Program-made: the position numbers and the translations under genes
Notes under the pieces: model-generated
Databases searched by the model: none
Told to the model about the DNA's origin: nothing
What the model saw: only the letters and a program-made list of their open reading frames with translations
Source: Exiguobacterium sp. SL-9
GTDB lineage: Bacteria; Bacillota; Bacilli; Exiguobacteriales; Exiguobacteriaceae
Reading direction: 5' to 3'
Length of the DNA stretch: 64,000 bases
Assembly: GCF_004336985.1 (NCBI RefSeq)
Contig: NZ_SJUO01000004.1
Coordinates: 124,001 to 188,000, forward strand
Shown: positions 54,776-63,878 of the stretch, one piece after another
How the letters are laid out: every line of letters begins with the position of its first letter
Position numbering within the stretch: the first letter of the stretch is position 1

Positions 54776-55435
54776 TTAACCGAGCAATTTGACGATTTCT
54801 GCTCCGACTTGTTCTGACGATTGCGGGTTCTGACCGGTGACCAGGCGTTCGTCCACGGCTACGTTGACGGCCCAGTTGTCGGCGTGATCGAACTTCCCGC
54901 CACGCTCGCGCATCGCTGATTCAAGCAAGAACGGTACCGCTGAGTCGAGTTGCATCTCCCGTTCCTCAGCGTCCGTGAAACCAGTGACACGCTTGTCTTT
55001 GACGAGCGGCTCTCCGTTGCTCAACTTGACGTTGACGAGACCAATCGGGCCATGACATACAGCCGCGACGACGTTTCCGCCTTCATACGTGTCACGGATG
55101 ACACGCTGTAGCGTCTCACTGTTCGGGAAGTCGACGACCGTCCCGTGTCCGCCTGGGAGGAAGACTGCGTCATACGTATCATCTGCCACTTGATCGAGTC
55201 GCGCCGTATCTTTTAAGAGATGCTTCGTATCCAACACCTCTTGCGGCAACTCCCCTTCTAAGCTGTTCGCATCGATTGGCACGTCTCCACCTTCGATGCT
55301 CGCTACCGTGACTTTATAACCTTGCTTCTCGAATTGAAGGTAAGGTGAGGCAAACTCCTCGAGCCAAAGCCCCGTTGCGTGACCGTTCTCTAATTGATCC
55401 GCAGATGTCGTGACAATCAGTACATGTTTAGACAT
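54776..55435 (-). CDS. DJ-1/PfpI-family protein (Hsp31-like class I glutaminase fold)
   Basis: 219 aa. The nucleophile elbow AAVCHGPIGLV carries the conserved Cys, with an upstream Glu and VFLPGGHGTVVDF as the second motif. PNSETLQRVIRD and QNPQSSEQVGAEI fit the short Hsp31-type group. Members act as chaperones, deglycases or glyoxalases against reactive carbonyls; the specific role is open. Methylglyoxal synthase begins near the window end but is not in the same operon. Single gene. Confidence 0.88.
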   Translation of the reverse strand: MSKHVLIVTTSADQLENGHATGLWLEEFASPYLQFEKQGYKVTVASIEGGDVPIDANSLEGELPQEVLDTKHLLKDTARLDQVADDTYDAVFLPGGHGTVVDFPNSETLQRVIRDTYEGGNVVAAVCHGPIGLVNVKLSNGEPLVKDKRVTGFTDAEEREMQLDSAVPFLLESAMRERGGKFDHADNWAVNVAVDERLVTGQNPQSSEQVGAEIVKLLG

Positions 55436-55610
55436 TGTAAATTCCTCCTTCTAAATTAAGCATACGAAAGAGTTGTTCCCGCTATGATTCCATTCAAACC
55501 TTTCAATACGTGACGGTACTCTTTTTTTGACCCGGTCCTATTTTTGAAACGGCAAGGACTGGCCAACCGACTATACTGGTCTCATCAGCTGGCAGGAGGG
55601 AACGACCGTG

Positions 55611-55688
55611 ATGAAGTATATACTCGACTGGGGATTTCTCGCCGTCGTCGCTTTGATTGTGTTATGCGTGATATTCGGTGGGATGTGA
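55611..55688 (+). CDS. 25-aa membrane peptide
   Basis: MKYILDWGFLAVVALIVLCV plus IFGGM. GCAGGAGGG lies 10 nt before the ATG and 7 nt before an in-frame GTG (55608). One hydrophobic helix over nearly its full length. It sits alone between DJ-1 and glycerol dehydrogenase. Function unknown; it could be spurious, but the ribosome site is strong. Confidence 0.45.
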   Translation: MKYILDWGFLAVVALIVLCVIFGGM

Positions 55689-55785
55689 AACAAGCGCAAA
55701 GCCGTTTCACTGAGATGTCACATGTAGGACTGTTTGAAAGAGGGGGGGTATCGGGAACAAACTTACTGTTGTCCCATCGTCACAG
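55685..55785 (+). other. Inverted repeats upstream of gldA
   Basis: GTGAAAC...GTTTCAC (55685-55710) and GGGAACAA...TTGTCCC (about 55755-55780) are imperfect hairpins before gldA. They may be a terminator or regulatory structure; no known element is recognised. Confidence 0.3.
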
Positions 55786-55808
55786 TTGCTTCAGAAAGGA
55801 TGTTGAAT

Positions 55809-56915
55809 ATGTCAGAACGCGTATTTATCAGTCCGGCCAAGTACGTGCAAGGAAAAAATACAATCGATCGCATCGGGGACCATGTTAACCATTTCGGGTC
55901 ACAGGCTCTCTTAATCGCCGATGACATCGTCTGGCGCTTGATTGGGGAACGGGTGACCGATTCACTCAAGGCAAGTGGTGTGAACGCTGAAAAGGCCGAT
56001 TTCGTAGGAGAGGCGTCTCGTCATGAGATTGAACGAATCGCCAAAGCGGCAGCAGAGAGCCATACCGCCTTCGTCATCGGAATGGGCGGCGGGAAGACGC
56101 TCGATACGGCGAAAGCCGTTGCCGATGAACTGGACGCTCGCATCGTCATCGTTCCGACCATCGCCTCGACGGATGCGCCAACGAGCGCCCTGTCCGTCAT
56201 CTATACGGATGAAGGAAACTTTGAGAGTTATCGCTTCTATAAAAAGAATCCGGATTTGGTCCTCGTCGATACGAAATTGATTGCCGAGGCACCGGCCCGT
56301 TTCATCGCCTCAGGGATCGCGGACGCGCTTGCCACGTGGGTCGAGGTCCGCAGTGTCCTCGCCTTCGGCGGTAAGACGATGGCAGGTGGTGTCCCGACGA
56401 TTGCGGCGGAAGCCATCGCCAAACGCTGCGAAGAGGTGCTGTTCGATTACGGCATCCCCGCTTATGAATCTGTAAAGGCCAAAGTCGTCACACCGGCGCT
56501 CGAGTCTGTCGTCGAAGCGAATACGCTCCTGAGCGGACTCGGTTTCGAGAGCGGTGGTCTCGCTGCGGCCCACGCCATCCATAACGGCTTCACCGCCCTC
56601 CACGGAGAGATCCATCATTTGACGCACGGGGAAAAAGTTGCGTTCGGCACACTCGTGCAACTCGCCCTTGAAGGCCGGACGCAAGAAGAGTTTGATCGCT
56701 ACGTCGCCTTGTATATGGCGCTCGAGTTACCGGTCACACTCGAAGACGTGAAGTTAAAAGACGCTTCCCGCGAAGATATACTTAAAGTCGGTCAAGCGGC
56801 AACGGCAGAAGGTGAGACGATCCACAGTGGATTCGATGTGACCGCTGAACAAGTCGCCGATGCCATTATCGCGGCCGATCGCTATGCCCGACTGTATCAA
56901 AGTAAACTCCGCTAA
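55809..56915 (+). CDS. gldA: Glycerol dehydrogenase
   Basis: 368 aa from the ATG at 55809 (GAAAGGATG upstream). Iron-type alcohol dehydrogenase family, zinc-dependent. It oxidises glycerol to dihydroxyacetone with NAD. NAD motif [35 protein letters not shown]; zinc ligands Asp ([13 protein letters not shown]), His ([16 protein letters not shown]) and His ([11 protein letters not shown]). Length fits GldA. Single gene followed by a strong terminator; no dha kinase gene adjacent. Confidence 0.95.
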   Translation: MSERVFISPAKYVQGKNTIDRIGDHVNHFGSQALLIADDIVWRLIGERVTDSLKASGVNAEKADFVGEASRHEIERIAKAAAESHTAFVIGMGGGKTLDTAKAVADELDARIVIVPTIASTDAPTSALSVIYTDEGNFESYRFYKKNPDLVLVDTKLIAEAPARFIASGIADALATWVEVRSVLAFGGKTMAGGVPTIAAEAIAKRCEEVLFDYGIPAYESVKAKVVTPALESVVEANTLLSGLGFESGGLAAAHAIHNGFTALHGEIHHLTHGEKVAFGTLVQLALEGRTQEEFDRYVALYMALELPVTLEDVKLKDASREDILKVGQAATAEGETIHSGFDVTAEQVADAIIAADRYARLYQSKLR

Positions 56916-56922
56916 ATAAACG

Positions 56923-56960
56923 AATGAGGAACGGCTCAATTAGCCGTTCCTCATTTTTGT
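56923..56960. terminator. Bidirectional terminator after gldA
   Basis: AATGAGGAACGGCT / AGCCGTTCCTCATT with TTTTTG; it includes the stop codon of the convergent gene. Confidence 0.87.
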
Positions 56961-57403
56961 TTGCGGGTGACGAAGGATAGCGCCACCCCAATCGCCATAC
57001 AACTGACCGTCAAAACGAAAAACGTCAATTGGTTCGCATAGATGATATTCGTGAACTGGTTCCATCCAGATGCGTACGCCGCGTTCTCAGACGCGCGGAT
57101 TCCGGCCCGGAGCGAAGCCGCTTGACCGGCATTGATTGATAAACCGACTCCCGCCATGACGAGGCTCCCGACTAAAAGACCGATCCGTACCAGCCGATGA
57201 ACCGATTCGACCGCACGTCGTGCAAGCCGGACGGTGATCCAGATGAACAACAGAACGAACGGCCAACCGATGAGCAAGACGAGCACGTATGGATTTCCTT
57301 CATCCGGCGCTTCTGTATAAGCAGCGGTCATCGTCTCGCCGAGTTTGAATAATGCAAACGTAATGAGCGTGATGATGAACCACGCCTTGATCAATTTCTC
57401 CAT
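56951..57403 (-). CDS. Four-helix membrane protein, hypothetical
   Basis: 150 aa with four predicted membrane helices (about 6-25, 40-62, 73-92 and 125-145). A basic loop (RLARRAVESVHRLVR) lies between helices 2 and 3. No family recognised. It has weak ribosome-site evidence (GAGGTG upstream). It stands alone between a terminator and a 72-aa membrane protein on the same strand. Confidence 0.68.
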   Translation of the reverse strand: MEKLIKAWFIITLITFALFKLGETMTAAYTEAPDEGNPYVLVLLIGWPFVLLFIWITVRLARRAVESVHRLVRIGLLVGSLVMAGVGLSINAGQAASLRAGIRASENAAYASGWNQFTNIIYANQLTFFVLTVSCMAIGVALSFVTRKQK

Positions 57404-57425
57404 GACAACACCTCGTCTTCAGTAT

Positions 57426-57463
57426 AGCAAAAAACACCATGCGCTTTCGCACACGGTGTCAGG
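57426..57463 (-). terminator. Terminator of the 72-aa membrane protein
   Basis: ACACCGTGTGCG / CGCATGGTGT with one bulge and TTTTTT on the minus strand. Confidence 0.65.
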
Positions 57464-57464
57464 G

Positions 57465-57683
57465 TCAGTCTTTCGGACGGACGGCATAATAAATCAAAAT
57501 GACGAGCCACGTCCAAACGCCGGTGAAGATCCCGATGATTCCGACGATAAAGAACCCGAGCGGCATCAGCGATTTTGTCCGATTATAATCTTTCCACATG
57601 TTCGATAACCCTTTGATGTTGAAGTACAAAAAGGCGAAGAACAAGACGAGCAACAATAACGGTAAACCAAAAATGAGTTCCAT
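57465..57683 (-). CDS. 72-aa membrane protein
   Basis: 72 aa from the ATG at 57683, with GAAAGGAGTG upstream; a longer in-frame reading to 57815 has no ribosome site. Two membrane helices (about 4-22 and 45-66) with a charged loop KGLSNMWKDYNRTKSL. Family not recognised; similar small two-helix proteins are common in Bacilli. Confidence 0.68.
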   Translation of the reverse strand: MELIFGLPLLLLVLFFAFLYFNIKGLSNMWKDYNRTKSLMPLGFFIVGIIGIFTGVWTWLVILIYYAVRPKD

Positions 57684-57882
57684 ACGCTCACTCCTTTCTA
57701 GTCTCAACCATTCTCTTATATTTAGTGTACCCTTTCCAGTTGCACGAAACATCGGGCTCGCGCAGTACAGGAAGCAGGCCATGAGGCGGAGACGGTCTTG
57801 TTCATTATTCCCCAATTTCTCTTCTTTTCATCCTTTCGAAAACCGAGAGAAGAGGAGTAGCCCATAAAAAGGGGTCTTTCCT

Positions 57883-58044
57883 GTGAAGCTCATCCGTTTA
57901 CGCTTCGTCCTGTCGCTCCTCTTCCCCGTCACGTTCGCCTTCACAGCGACAATCATCTATCAAAAAACTGGACGTTCGAGGAATGGCGGGCAAAACGTTG
58001 ACGCGAGCATCGAGAGCGAATCAATGAATGCGTTCAAGGTATAA
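57883..58044 (+). CDS. Possible 53-aa protein with signal-type N-terminus
   Basis: GTG start with GGGG 9 nt upstream. The N-terminus MKLIRLRFVLSLLFPVTFAF is a membrane or signal segment, followed by a hydrophilic, Ser/Asn/Glu-rich tail. It ends one base into the next possible start (TAATG at 58042-58046). It lies in an otherwise gene-poor stretch before the haem monooxygenase gene. Evidence is modest. Confidence 0.4.
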   Translation: MKLIRLRFVLSLLFPVTFAFTATIIYQKTGRSRNGGQNVDASIESESMNAFKV

Positions 58045-58079
58045 TGGACGCGTACGAAATCGCAGAGGAGGACATGTAT

Positions 58080-58415
58080 ATGTGGATTGTCATGAACAAG
58101 CTAGACGTTGAAAAAGGGAAGGTCGCTGCGGTCACGGCCCGTTTCCAGACGACGAAAGGTATCGAGTCGATGGATGGGTTCGTTCGGATGCAAGTGTTGA
58201 CGGATACGTCGGACGAAATGAAAGATCAAGTCGTCATCATGACGACGTGGCGCGATGCGGCGAGCTTTGAGAATTGGCGCGATAGCGGAGCGTATAAACA
58301 TGCCCATAAAAAACGGGACGACGGCACTTCTGAAGTGAAGCCCATCGTCCTTGGCAATACGGTCACCCAATATGAGGTCGCCATCGAGCACGGCGCCTCA
58401 ACCGATAACGTATAA
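58080..58415 (+). CDS. hmoA: IsdG-type haem-degrading monooxygenase
   Basis: 111 aa from the ATG at 58080, 8 nt after GAGGAGG (an earlier ATG is too close). Asn6, Trp66 and His76 match the catalytic triad Asn-Trp-His of Staphylococcus IsdG (7, 67, 77) with a constant offset of one. ABM fold, dimeric; it opens haem to release iron. No Fur box was seen upstream. The 3' end overlaps the convergent CBS gene by 18 bp. The symbol follows Bacillus HmoA by resemblance. Confidence 0.85.
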   Translation: MWIVMNKLDVEKGKVAAVTARFQTTKGIESMDGFVRMQVLTDTSDEMKDQVVIMTTWRDAASFENWRDSGAYKHAHKKRDDGTSEVKPIVLGNTVTQYEVAIEHGASTDNV

Positions 58416-59099
58416 AATATCTTGCGGTCGGATAATACCGAGCAGCGGTTCATCTTCTTGTCCCGTCTCAGTGATCAACAACGCATCGAGCCGGACCCCG
58501 TCTTTCATGTTGATGAAATGATGGTGTGCCTCGATGACCGACGTCTCTTTCGCGATAAACCGATACCGTCGCAGGTGCGGGTCGTGATGGAGCACGTGCT
58601 TGACTTGAATGCTTTCGAGTGACACATGCGGCCCGTCGACCGTTTCGGCAAGCCAGCTGGTCACTCCTTTTTTTGTCAATAAACCGCGCCATGACCCGTC
58701 ATGGTTATAGACCGGGAACTGCGAATAGTTTTTATCCCGAATCTCACCGAGGACGTCGACCAACGAGTCGTCGGCGTCGAACGTCGTCACGATTTTACGA
58801 AACAGCGGGATGACTTGACGCGGATGGAGGAGTTCTTTCTCCACCTCGAGAATCAAATTGACGAGCGATTCATGCGGTTCCGCGATGATGAAATCTGGCT
58901 CGCGCCGCTCGTGGACGATGGCGTTTCGCAATTGGCTCATTTGATGTAAATCTTCTTTGTAACGTTCAATGATTGGGTTATGTTTGGCAAGACGGTTAAC
59001 CATGTTGCTAAAACTGAAATGCTGGCCGTCTCCCATCTCTCGACTCAAATAATCCTCAATCCGGTGATACGATGCGATAAATTCTTCAGCTCGACTCAT
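58398..59099 (-). CDS. CBS-domain protein
   Basis: 233 aa. The N-terminal ~95 aa are helical (YHRIEDYLSREMGDGQHFSFSNMVNRLAKHNPIIERYKED..LRNAIVHE, similar to AbiV/HEPN-like helical regions), and the C-terminal part holds two CBS motifs (about 100-155, DDSLVDVLGEIRDKNYSQFPVYNHDGSWRGLLT, and 180-230). CBS pairs bind adenine nucleotides. RN-x4-H (LRNAIVHERR) in the first part resembles the HEPN RNase motif. Function unknown; the HEPN-like reading is a suggestion. Confidence 0.75.
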   Translation of the reverse strand: MSRAEEFIASYHRIEDYLSREMGDGQHFSFSNMVNRLAKHNPIIERYKEDLHQMSQLRNAIVHERREPDFIIAEPHESLVNLILEVEKELLHPRQVIPLFRKIVTTFDADDSLVDVLGEIRDKNYSQFPVYNHDGSWRGLLTKKGVTSWLAETVDGPHVSLESIQVKHVLHHDPHLRRYRFIAKETSVIEAHHHFINMKDGVRLDALLITETGQEDEPLLGIIRPQDILYVIG

Positions 59100-59210
59100 A
59101 CATTCACACTCCTTATCGCCTATCTATACCCTATTTTTTCGAGTCCGAGCAGGAAACGGTGATCCAATCTCGAATCAACAATAAATTATCTATGAAATGG
59201 AGGAAGTCTC

Positions 59211-59939
59211 ATGGCAACCCCGGTCCCGCAAATGACACCGATCTCGAATAAGGACGCCTTCCGTTCTGGCATGCGGGCCGGTATTCCCGTCGCCGTCGGC
59301 TACATCCCGATCGCCATCGCCTTCGGCCTGCTTGCGAAATCTTTCGATATGCCGAACGTCATCACGCTCGCCATGTCATTATTCATCTTTGCGGGCGCCA
59401 GTCAGTTCATCGGTGTCCAATTGATCATGGCCGGTTCGATGTATTGGGAAATCATTTTGACGACGTTCATTTTGAACTTACGGCACTTCCTCATGTCGGC
59501 GGCATTGTCGCAGCGTCTCGAGACGACTTCGAATCGATTTCTGGCCGCCATCGCGTTCGGGGTGACCGATGAGACGTTCAGTGTCGCGTCAACCCGTGAT
59601 GAGTCGACGCGTGGACACTTTGTGCTCGGGCTAAACATGATCGCTTTTCTCGCTTGGAACGTCGGGACATGGATTGGCGTCTTTCTCGCCTTTGGCCTGC
59701 CTACATCGGTCCAAACGAGTATGGGCATCGCCTTATACGCCATGTTCATCGGGCTACTTGTCCCATCACTCACCCGCAAACCGGTCATCGTCGTGGCTGC
59801 GATCGCCGTCTTGACACAAGCCGTCCTCTACTACGGCGTCTCCCCATTCATCCCGCTGTCATCCGGCTTGAGCATCATCTTGGCTACGATCGTCGCAGCC
59901 GGGATCGGCGCCATGGTATACAAGGAGGATGAAGCATGA
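59211..59939 (+). CDS. azlC: AzlC-family branched-chain amino acid exporter subunit
   Basis: 242 aa with about seven helices. Motifs GMRAGIPVAVGYIPIAIAFGLLAKS, FAGASQFIGVQLI, LNLRHFLMSAALSQ and FGVTDETFSVAS are typical of AzlC. Together with AzlD it exports branched-chain amino acids or analogues. Start RBS TGGAGGAAG. The azlD gene overlaps its stop by 4 bp. Confidence 0.92.
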   Translation: MATPVPQMTPISNKDAFRSGMRAGIPVAVGYIPIAIAFGLLAKSFDMPNVITLAMSLFIFAGASQFIGVQLIMAGSMYWEIILTTFILNLRHFLMSAALSQRLETTSNRFLAAIAFGVTDETFSVASTRDESTRGHFVLGLNMIAFLAWNVGTWIGVFLAFGLPTSVQTSMGIALYAMFIGLLVPSLTRKPVIVVAAIAVLTQAVLYYGVSPFIPLSSGLSIILATIVAAGIGAMVYKEDEA

Positions 59940-60238
59940 TCAGTCTGTTCTTACTCGTCCTCGCCATGGCGCTCGTCACGTACATCCCACGGCTCGTTCC
60001 GCTACTTTGGCTCCGGGACTTGAAATTACCACCGTTCGTGAAGCGATTTTTACTGTTCACGCCTTATGCGGTGCTCGCCAGTCTCATTTTCCCGGGCATC
60101 CTGCAGGCAACGACCAGTCTCACGTCCGCTTTAGTGGGTGGGGCGGTCGCCACATCACTCGCATTCCTCCGTGTCAATTTGATGCTCGTCGTCATCGGCG
60201 GCATCGCCGGGGTCTATCTCGTCGAAACGTTCCTCTAA
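59936..60238 (+). CDS. azlD: AzlD-family protein
   Basis: 100 aa with about four helices. LVTYIPRLVPLLWLRDLKLPPFVKRFLLFTPYAVLASLIFPG-type motifs of AzlD are present. Small subunit of the AzlCD exporter, translationally coupled to azlC (ATGA). Confidence 0.9.
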   Translation: MISLFLLVLAMALVTYIPRLVPLLWLRDLKLPPFVKRFLLFTPYAVLASLIFPGILQATTSLTSALVGGAVATSLAFLRVNLMLVVIGGIAGVYLVETFL

Positions 60239-60274
60239 CAAACAGGTCCGCCCAAATTGGACGGACCTGTTTGC
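60238..60274. terminator. Bidirectional terminator after azlD
   Basis: AACAGGTCCG / CGGACCTGTT hairpin between convergent azlD and the HD-GYP gene. Confidence 0.82.
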
Positions 60275-61753
60275 TTAGGCGGAGATAGCCTCGCGTCGTA
60301 ACTGAACGAACACATCAACGAACGCCGCGTCCCACTGGGTACCGCGTCCGCTCTCCAAAATCGATAGTGCCTTCTCGACTGGCATCCCGTCCCGGTATGG
60401 GCGATTGGAGGTCATCGCGTCATATGCGTCGGCGATTGCCATAATACGACCGAAGAGTGGAATCGCCTCTCCGACCAAGCGGTCCGGATACCCGCGCCCA
60501 TCCATCCGTTCATGATGGGACCGGACACCGGCCAAAATCGGCTGTAACGTAGCCGGTAGGGAAATTTGATTCAAAATATGAATCCCGATGGTCGGGTGTT
60601 CTTGAATTTGGGCGAACTCGTGGTCCGTCAACCTTCCTTCTTTCAACAGCACATCGTCACGGATGCCAATTTTCCCGATATCATGAAGGAGCGCCGATTT
60701 GCGGAGCAGTTCAATCTGTTCATTCGGCAACTGGAGCGCCTGTGCCAGCTCGACGGAATAAGCGGCAACCCGCTCGGAATGTCCGGCCGTATATGAATCC
60801 CGGGCATCGAGCGTCGCGGCGAACAAGACGAACAGACTATTCAATAACTGCTCGTTCTCTGCATCCCGATGCGTGACGTTCGTGACCATTTGATTGAAGC
60901 CTGTGACGAGTTGGGCGAACTCATCCGAGTAAGGGTTGTCGATTGGATTCAATTTTCCGGCATCTAATGCGGCGACCCCTTCCGTTAACGCGCTAATGGG
61001 ACGTTTGATATTGTCGTAAAGCAAAAAGCTACTGAATGTCGCCACGCCGATGATGACGACTAAAATCAGAGCTGCCCACTGCCAGTACGCATCGACTTGA
61101 TTGACGGTCGACAGTTGCACCCCGGATGCAAGAATGAACAAGGCGACCGGAAACACACCGATGACGAGCATGCTGATTAATAATTTTGTCCGGACGCTGA
61201 TGGACCGATACGTCGCTTGGAGCGGGCGCCCATACGAGCTTTCGCTCGTCTCCTGCAAATGAAGCAATAGCGGTTCAACCGAACGATAGGTTAGAAAGAA
61301 TTCAATCAAGGCGTGCAAGATGGCAATTAAAATGGCACCGAACGCTGCCAGTCCAATCAACCGATACGGCAAGTCGATCCATCCTCGCTCGATAGCGAGG
61401 GCCGTCATACTCATCGCCGGCACAGACAAGCCGAACAAATGCGGACCGAGAATCCGTTTCACCGTCAACGTGGGAAAGTGACTCGTTTGATTGAACGCCT
61501 GTTGAAGCGCCTCATATGTCGGTATCTCTGTTTGAAACACGTGACGGATCGGTCGGATATGACGCCGGTAGAGGAGCAGTTCGAGCCCAATCATTATCAT
61601 TCCGGACAGTCCCATGATGACTAATAGGATGAGCATCTCCGTCTTGGATAGGTCGAGCGTCTGGAAGATAAATAGCCCACCGACCCCAAACACGGCGATG
61701 CCCGAGCCCCATATGTAGTTCATGACGAGCGTATTTTGAAACTGTTTGAACAT
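60275..61753 (-). CDS. Membrane HAMP/HD-GYP protein (probable cyclic di-GMP phosphodiesterase)
   Basis: 492 aa. About six membrane helices (1-250), a HAMP-like segment (RPISALTEGVAALDAGKLNP, about 255-300) and an HD-GYP domain (about 310-490): DSYTAGHSERVAAYS, LLHDIGKIGIRDDVLLK, GVRSHHERMDGRGYPDRL and AIADAYDAMTSNRPYR. HD-GYP proteins hydrolyse cyclic di-GMP; it may oppose the GGDEF cyclase at 31.7-33.2 kb. Single gene. Confidence 0.92.
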   Translation of the reverse strand: MFKQFQNTLVMNYIWGSGIAVFGVGGLFIFQTLDLSKTEMLILLVIMGLSGMIMIGLELLLYRRHIRPIRHVFQTEIPTYEALQQAFNQTSHFPTLTVKRILGPHLFGLSVPAMSMTALAIERGWIDLPYRLIGLAAFGAILIAILHALIEFFLTYRSVEPLLLHLQETSESSYGRPLQATYRSISVRTKLLISMLVIGVFPVALFILASGVQLSTVNQVDAYWQWAALILVVIIGVATFSSFLLYDNIKRPISALTEGVAALDAGKLNPIDNPYSDEFAQLVTGFNQMVTNVTHRDAENEQLLNSLFVLFAATLDARDSYTAGHSERVAAYSVELAQALQLPNEQIELLRKSALLHDIGKIGIRDDVLLKEGRLTDHEFAQIQEHPTIGIHILNQISLPATLQPILAGVRSHHERMDGRGYPDRLVGEAIPLFGRIMAIADAYDAMTSNRPYRDGMPVEKALSILESGRGTQWDAAFVDVFVQLRREAISA

Positions 61754-61830
61754 CTTCGTTTCACTCCTGCCTTCTTGCCAATCTGTTTTTTATTATATCG
61801 ACAAAAGTGACACCTGTTTACAGCAATACA

Positions 61831-61860
61831 AAAACGGGTCCCTTGAGCAGGGACCCGTCA
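61831..61860 (-). terminator. Terminator of the mechanosensitive-type gene
   Basis: ACGGGTCCCT / AGGGACCCGT with TTTTTG on the minus strand. Confidence 0.82.
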
Positions 61861-61867
61861 TTCACGA

Positions 61868-63655
61868 TTATGGACGAAGTGGGCCTTCGTTGTCATCGAG
61901 TGAACGGTTGTCTTGATCTGGTGTGACATTTTCATGGAACGGGTTCGGCTCTGGACCGTCCACGTTCGTCACGTCAGATTGAGAGGCTTGCGAACGATTC
62001 GTTTCACGTTTCAACTCTTGTTTCGTTTGATCCGCTTCCCGCTTCGACTGCTCCATACCTTGTTTTGCCTGTTGCTTCGCAACTTCGGCTTCTTGGTTCA
62101 TTTGTGCTTTCTCTTGTTCGAGACCTTCTTTCGATACTTCTGTCTCATCAATCCGTTGCTCTGCTTTCTTCAAATAGCGAGCCGCTGTCTCACGTCCGCC
62201 TAGACCGAAGGCAAGACCGAAGGCGAGGGCGACCGCACCGAGGATAAGCAAGAATGCCGTGTTGACAATCATCGGAGCAATACCGAGCTGGCTGATTGCC
62301 ATGAAGAAGGCGATACCGAGAATCGCATATTTCGCGACGTGACGCAAGACGCTAGGTTGACCTGCTCCATCTACGAGCACACTGCCAACGAGACGTTCTG
62401 CCATGTTCGCGAGCCAGAAACCGACTGCCAAGATGATGACGGCCGCAATGACCATTGGCAAGTAGGCAAAGATCGCTGTCGCAAGCGAAGCCATGAAGTC
62501 GAGGTTCGCGACTTGAAGGGCTTCTGAGACGAACAACAGAATAATGATGATTTGAACGATGGTTCCGATGACTTGCGCGATTGATGTCGATGATGACGAG
62601 CGACCACCGAGACCCATCTTGCTAGCAAGTGAGTTGACGCCTAAGTTTTCAAGGAGTGAGACAACAACGCCTTTCAACCACTTGGCAATGAACACACCGG
62701 CGAGAATTAAGACGATGGCCACGATGATATTTGGAATCATCGCCAAGACATCGTTAAGCATCGAGATGGCCGGATCCGAGATTCCACGAATATCGAGTGC
62801 CTCAAGTGCCGAAATGGTGACCGGGATCATAATCAAGATGAAGACAATCGTGCCGACTGCTTTCGCAAGACTTGATCCTTTCACGTAATCCGCTAAATGA
62901 AGTTTTTCAGCAAAACGGTTAAGACCCGCTGCTTCCAAAAACTTCGTCAAGATATCGCGGACGATTTTCGCAACGATATATCCAATCGCGAAGATGAGTG
63001 CCGCCGCGACAAGTTTCGGAATGAAGGCGAGGAAACTGTTCAACAAGTCTTCGAACGGTCCGCTGATGCCCTGTAAACCAAGCGCGTCAAGTACCGCCGG
63101 AAGGGCTAACAATAAAACAAGATAGAAGACGATATTGGCGACCGTGTCGACCCATTTTGTCTGATTGACACTTGTCGACTCTTGTCCTGTCTTCTCCATC
63201 AACTTGTTCAAGTTGAGGCGATGACCCGCCATTTGAATGGCCTTCTTCAATAGTGTCGCGATAATCCAAGCAACGAGCAGAATGAGCCCCGCTTTGATGA
63301 CGCCTGTGATCAAGCCAGAGAAACCGGCATAGATTTGGCTGAACGGTTGCGTAATCGCAGGCACGTTCATGAATTCAAAAATGATTAAGAATGCGAGAAG
63401 CAATACACCGAAGAAGACGACTTTACCGATGATCCGCTCAGGCGTCCACCGTTTCTCTTCTTTGCCTGGTTTTCCAGGTTCACCTTCTTGTTTGACACCA
63501 ACACGGTCGTCAAGGCGTGCTTTGCGAAGCGCTTTGCGCGTCACGTTTTCCAGAACTTTCGCCAAAATGAATCCGACGACTAGAATGACTAATGCGAGCA
63601 AAAGCTCAGGCAGCCATGACATGAACGTGTTGAAGTTATACGTAGTATCGTTCAT
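61868..63655 (-). CDS. Mechanosensitive-channel-type membrane protein with TM-helix repeats
   Basis: 595 aa with about eleven membrane helices in repeated pairs (for example FIPKLVAAALIFAIGYIVAKIVRDIL and MIPNIIVAIVLILAGVFIAKWLKGVV), the conserved TM_helix repeat of CmpX-like proteins related to MscS channels. The last ~110 aa form a charged coiled coil (KKAEQRIDETEVSKEGLEQEKAQMNQEAEVAKQQAKQG-type) and a disordered tail. Role in osmotic or membrane stress is likely but not proved. A sigma-B-like promoter motif lies upstream. RBS AGGAGGAAG. Confidence 0.85.
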   Translation of the reverse strand: MNDTTYNFNTFMSWLPELLLALVILVVGFILAKVLENVTRKALRKARLDDRVGVKQEGEPGKPGKEEKRWTPERIIGKVVFFGVLLLAFLIIFEFMNVPAITQPFSQIYAGFSGLITGVIKAGLILLVAWIIATLLKKAIQMAGHRLNLNKLMEKTGQESTSVNQTKWVDTVANIVFYLVLLLALPAVLDALGLQGISGPFEDLLNSFLAFIPKLVAAALIFAIGYIVAKIVRDILTKFLEAAGLNRFAEKLHLADYVKGSSLAKAVGTIVFILIMIPVTISALEALDIRGISDPAISMLNDVLAMIPNIIVAIVLILAGVFIAKWLKGVVVSLLENLGVNSLASKMGLGGRSSSSTSIAQVIGTIVQIIIILLFVSEALQVANLDFMASLATAIFAYLPMVIAAVIILAVGFWLANMAERLVGSVLVDGAGQPSVLRHVAKYAILGIAFFMAISQLGIAPMIVNTAFLLILGAVALAFGLAFGLGGRETAARYLKKAEQRIDETEVSKEGLEQEKAQMNQEAEVAKQQAKQGMEQSKREADQTKQELKRETNRSQASQSDVTNVDGPEPNPFHENVTPDQDNRSLDDNEGPLRP

Positions 63656-63878
63656 TTACATCTTCCTCCTATCTCTTTTTGAATTGATTTCATTTATTTG
63701 ACTCTTTGTATAAATACCAACATTTTCATCTACCTAAACCTTGCCATTTCCTATCTCCCTATAACGGATTCATGAGAAAACAATTCTTTAGTAGGCGTTC
63801 TTAAAGAAAGAAGGCGTGTTTTTCTAAGTCAAATGTGATACGAATTAAAAGAAGAAGTCTTTTAGAGGAGGAAGTAGG
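63656..63878. other. Divergent intergenic region
   Basis: 223 bp between the mechanosensitive-type gene and mgsA. It contains the sigma-B-like motif at 63714-63739 for the minus strand. No clear mgsA promoter is seen, though TTTTTCTAAGTCAAATGTGATAC (63819-63841) could include a -10 (GTGATA). Confidence 0.45.
63714..63739 (-). promoter_or_regulatory. Sigma-B-like promoter motif
   Basis: GTTTAG, 14 nt, TGGTAT on the minus strand, close to the sigma-B consensus GTTTaa-N12-15-GGGTAt, 59 bp before the mechanosensitive-type gene. Confidence 0.4.
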
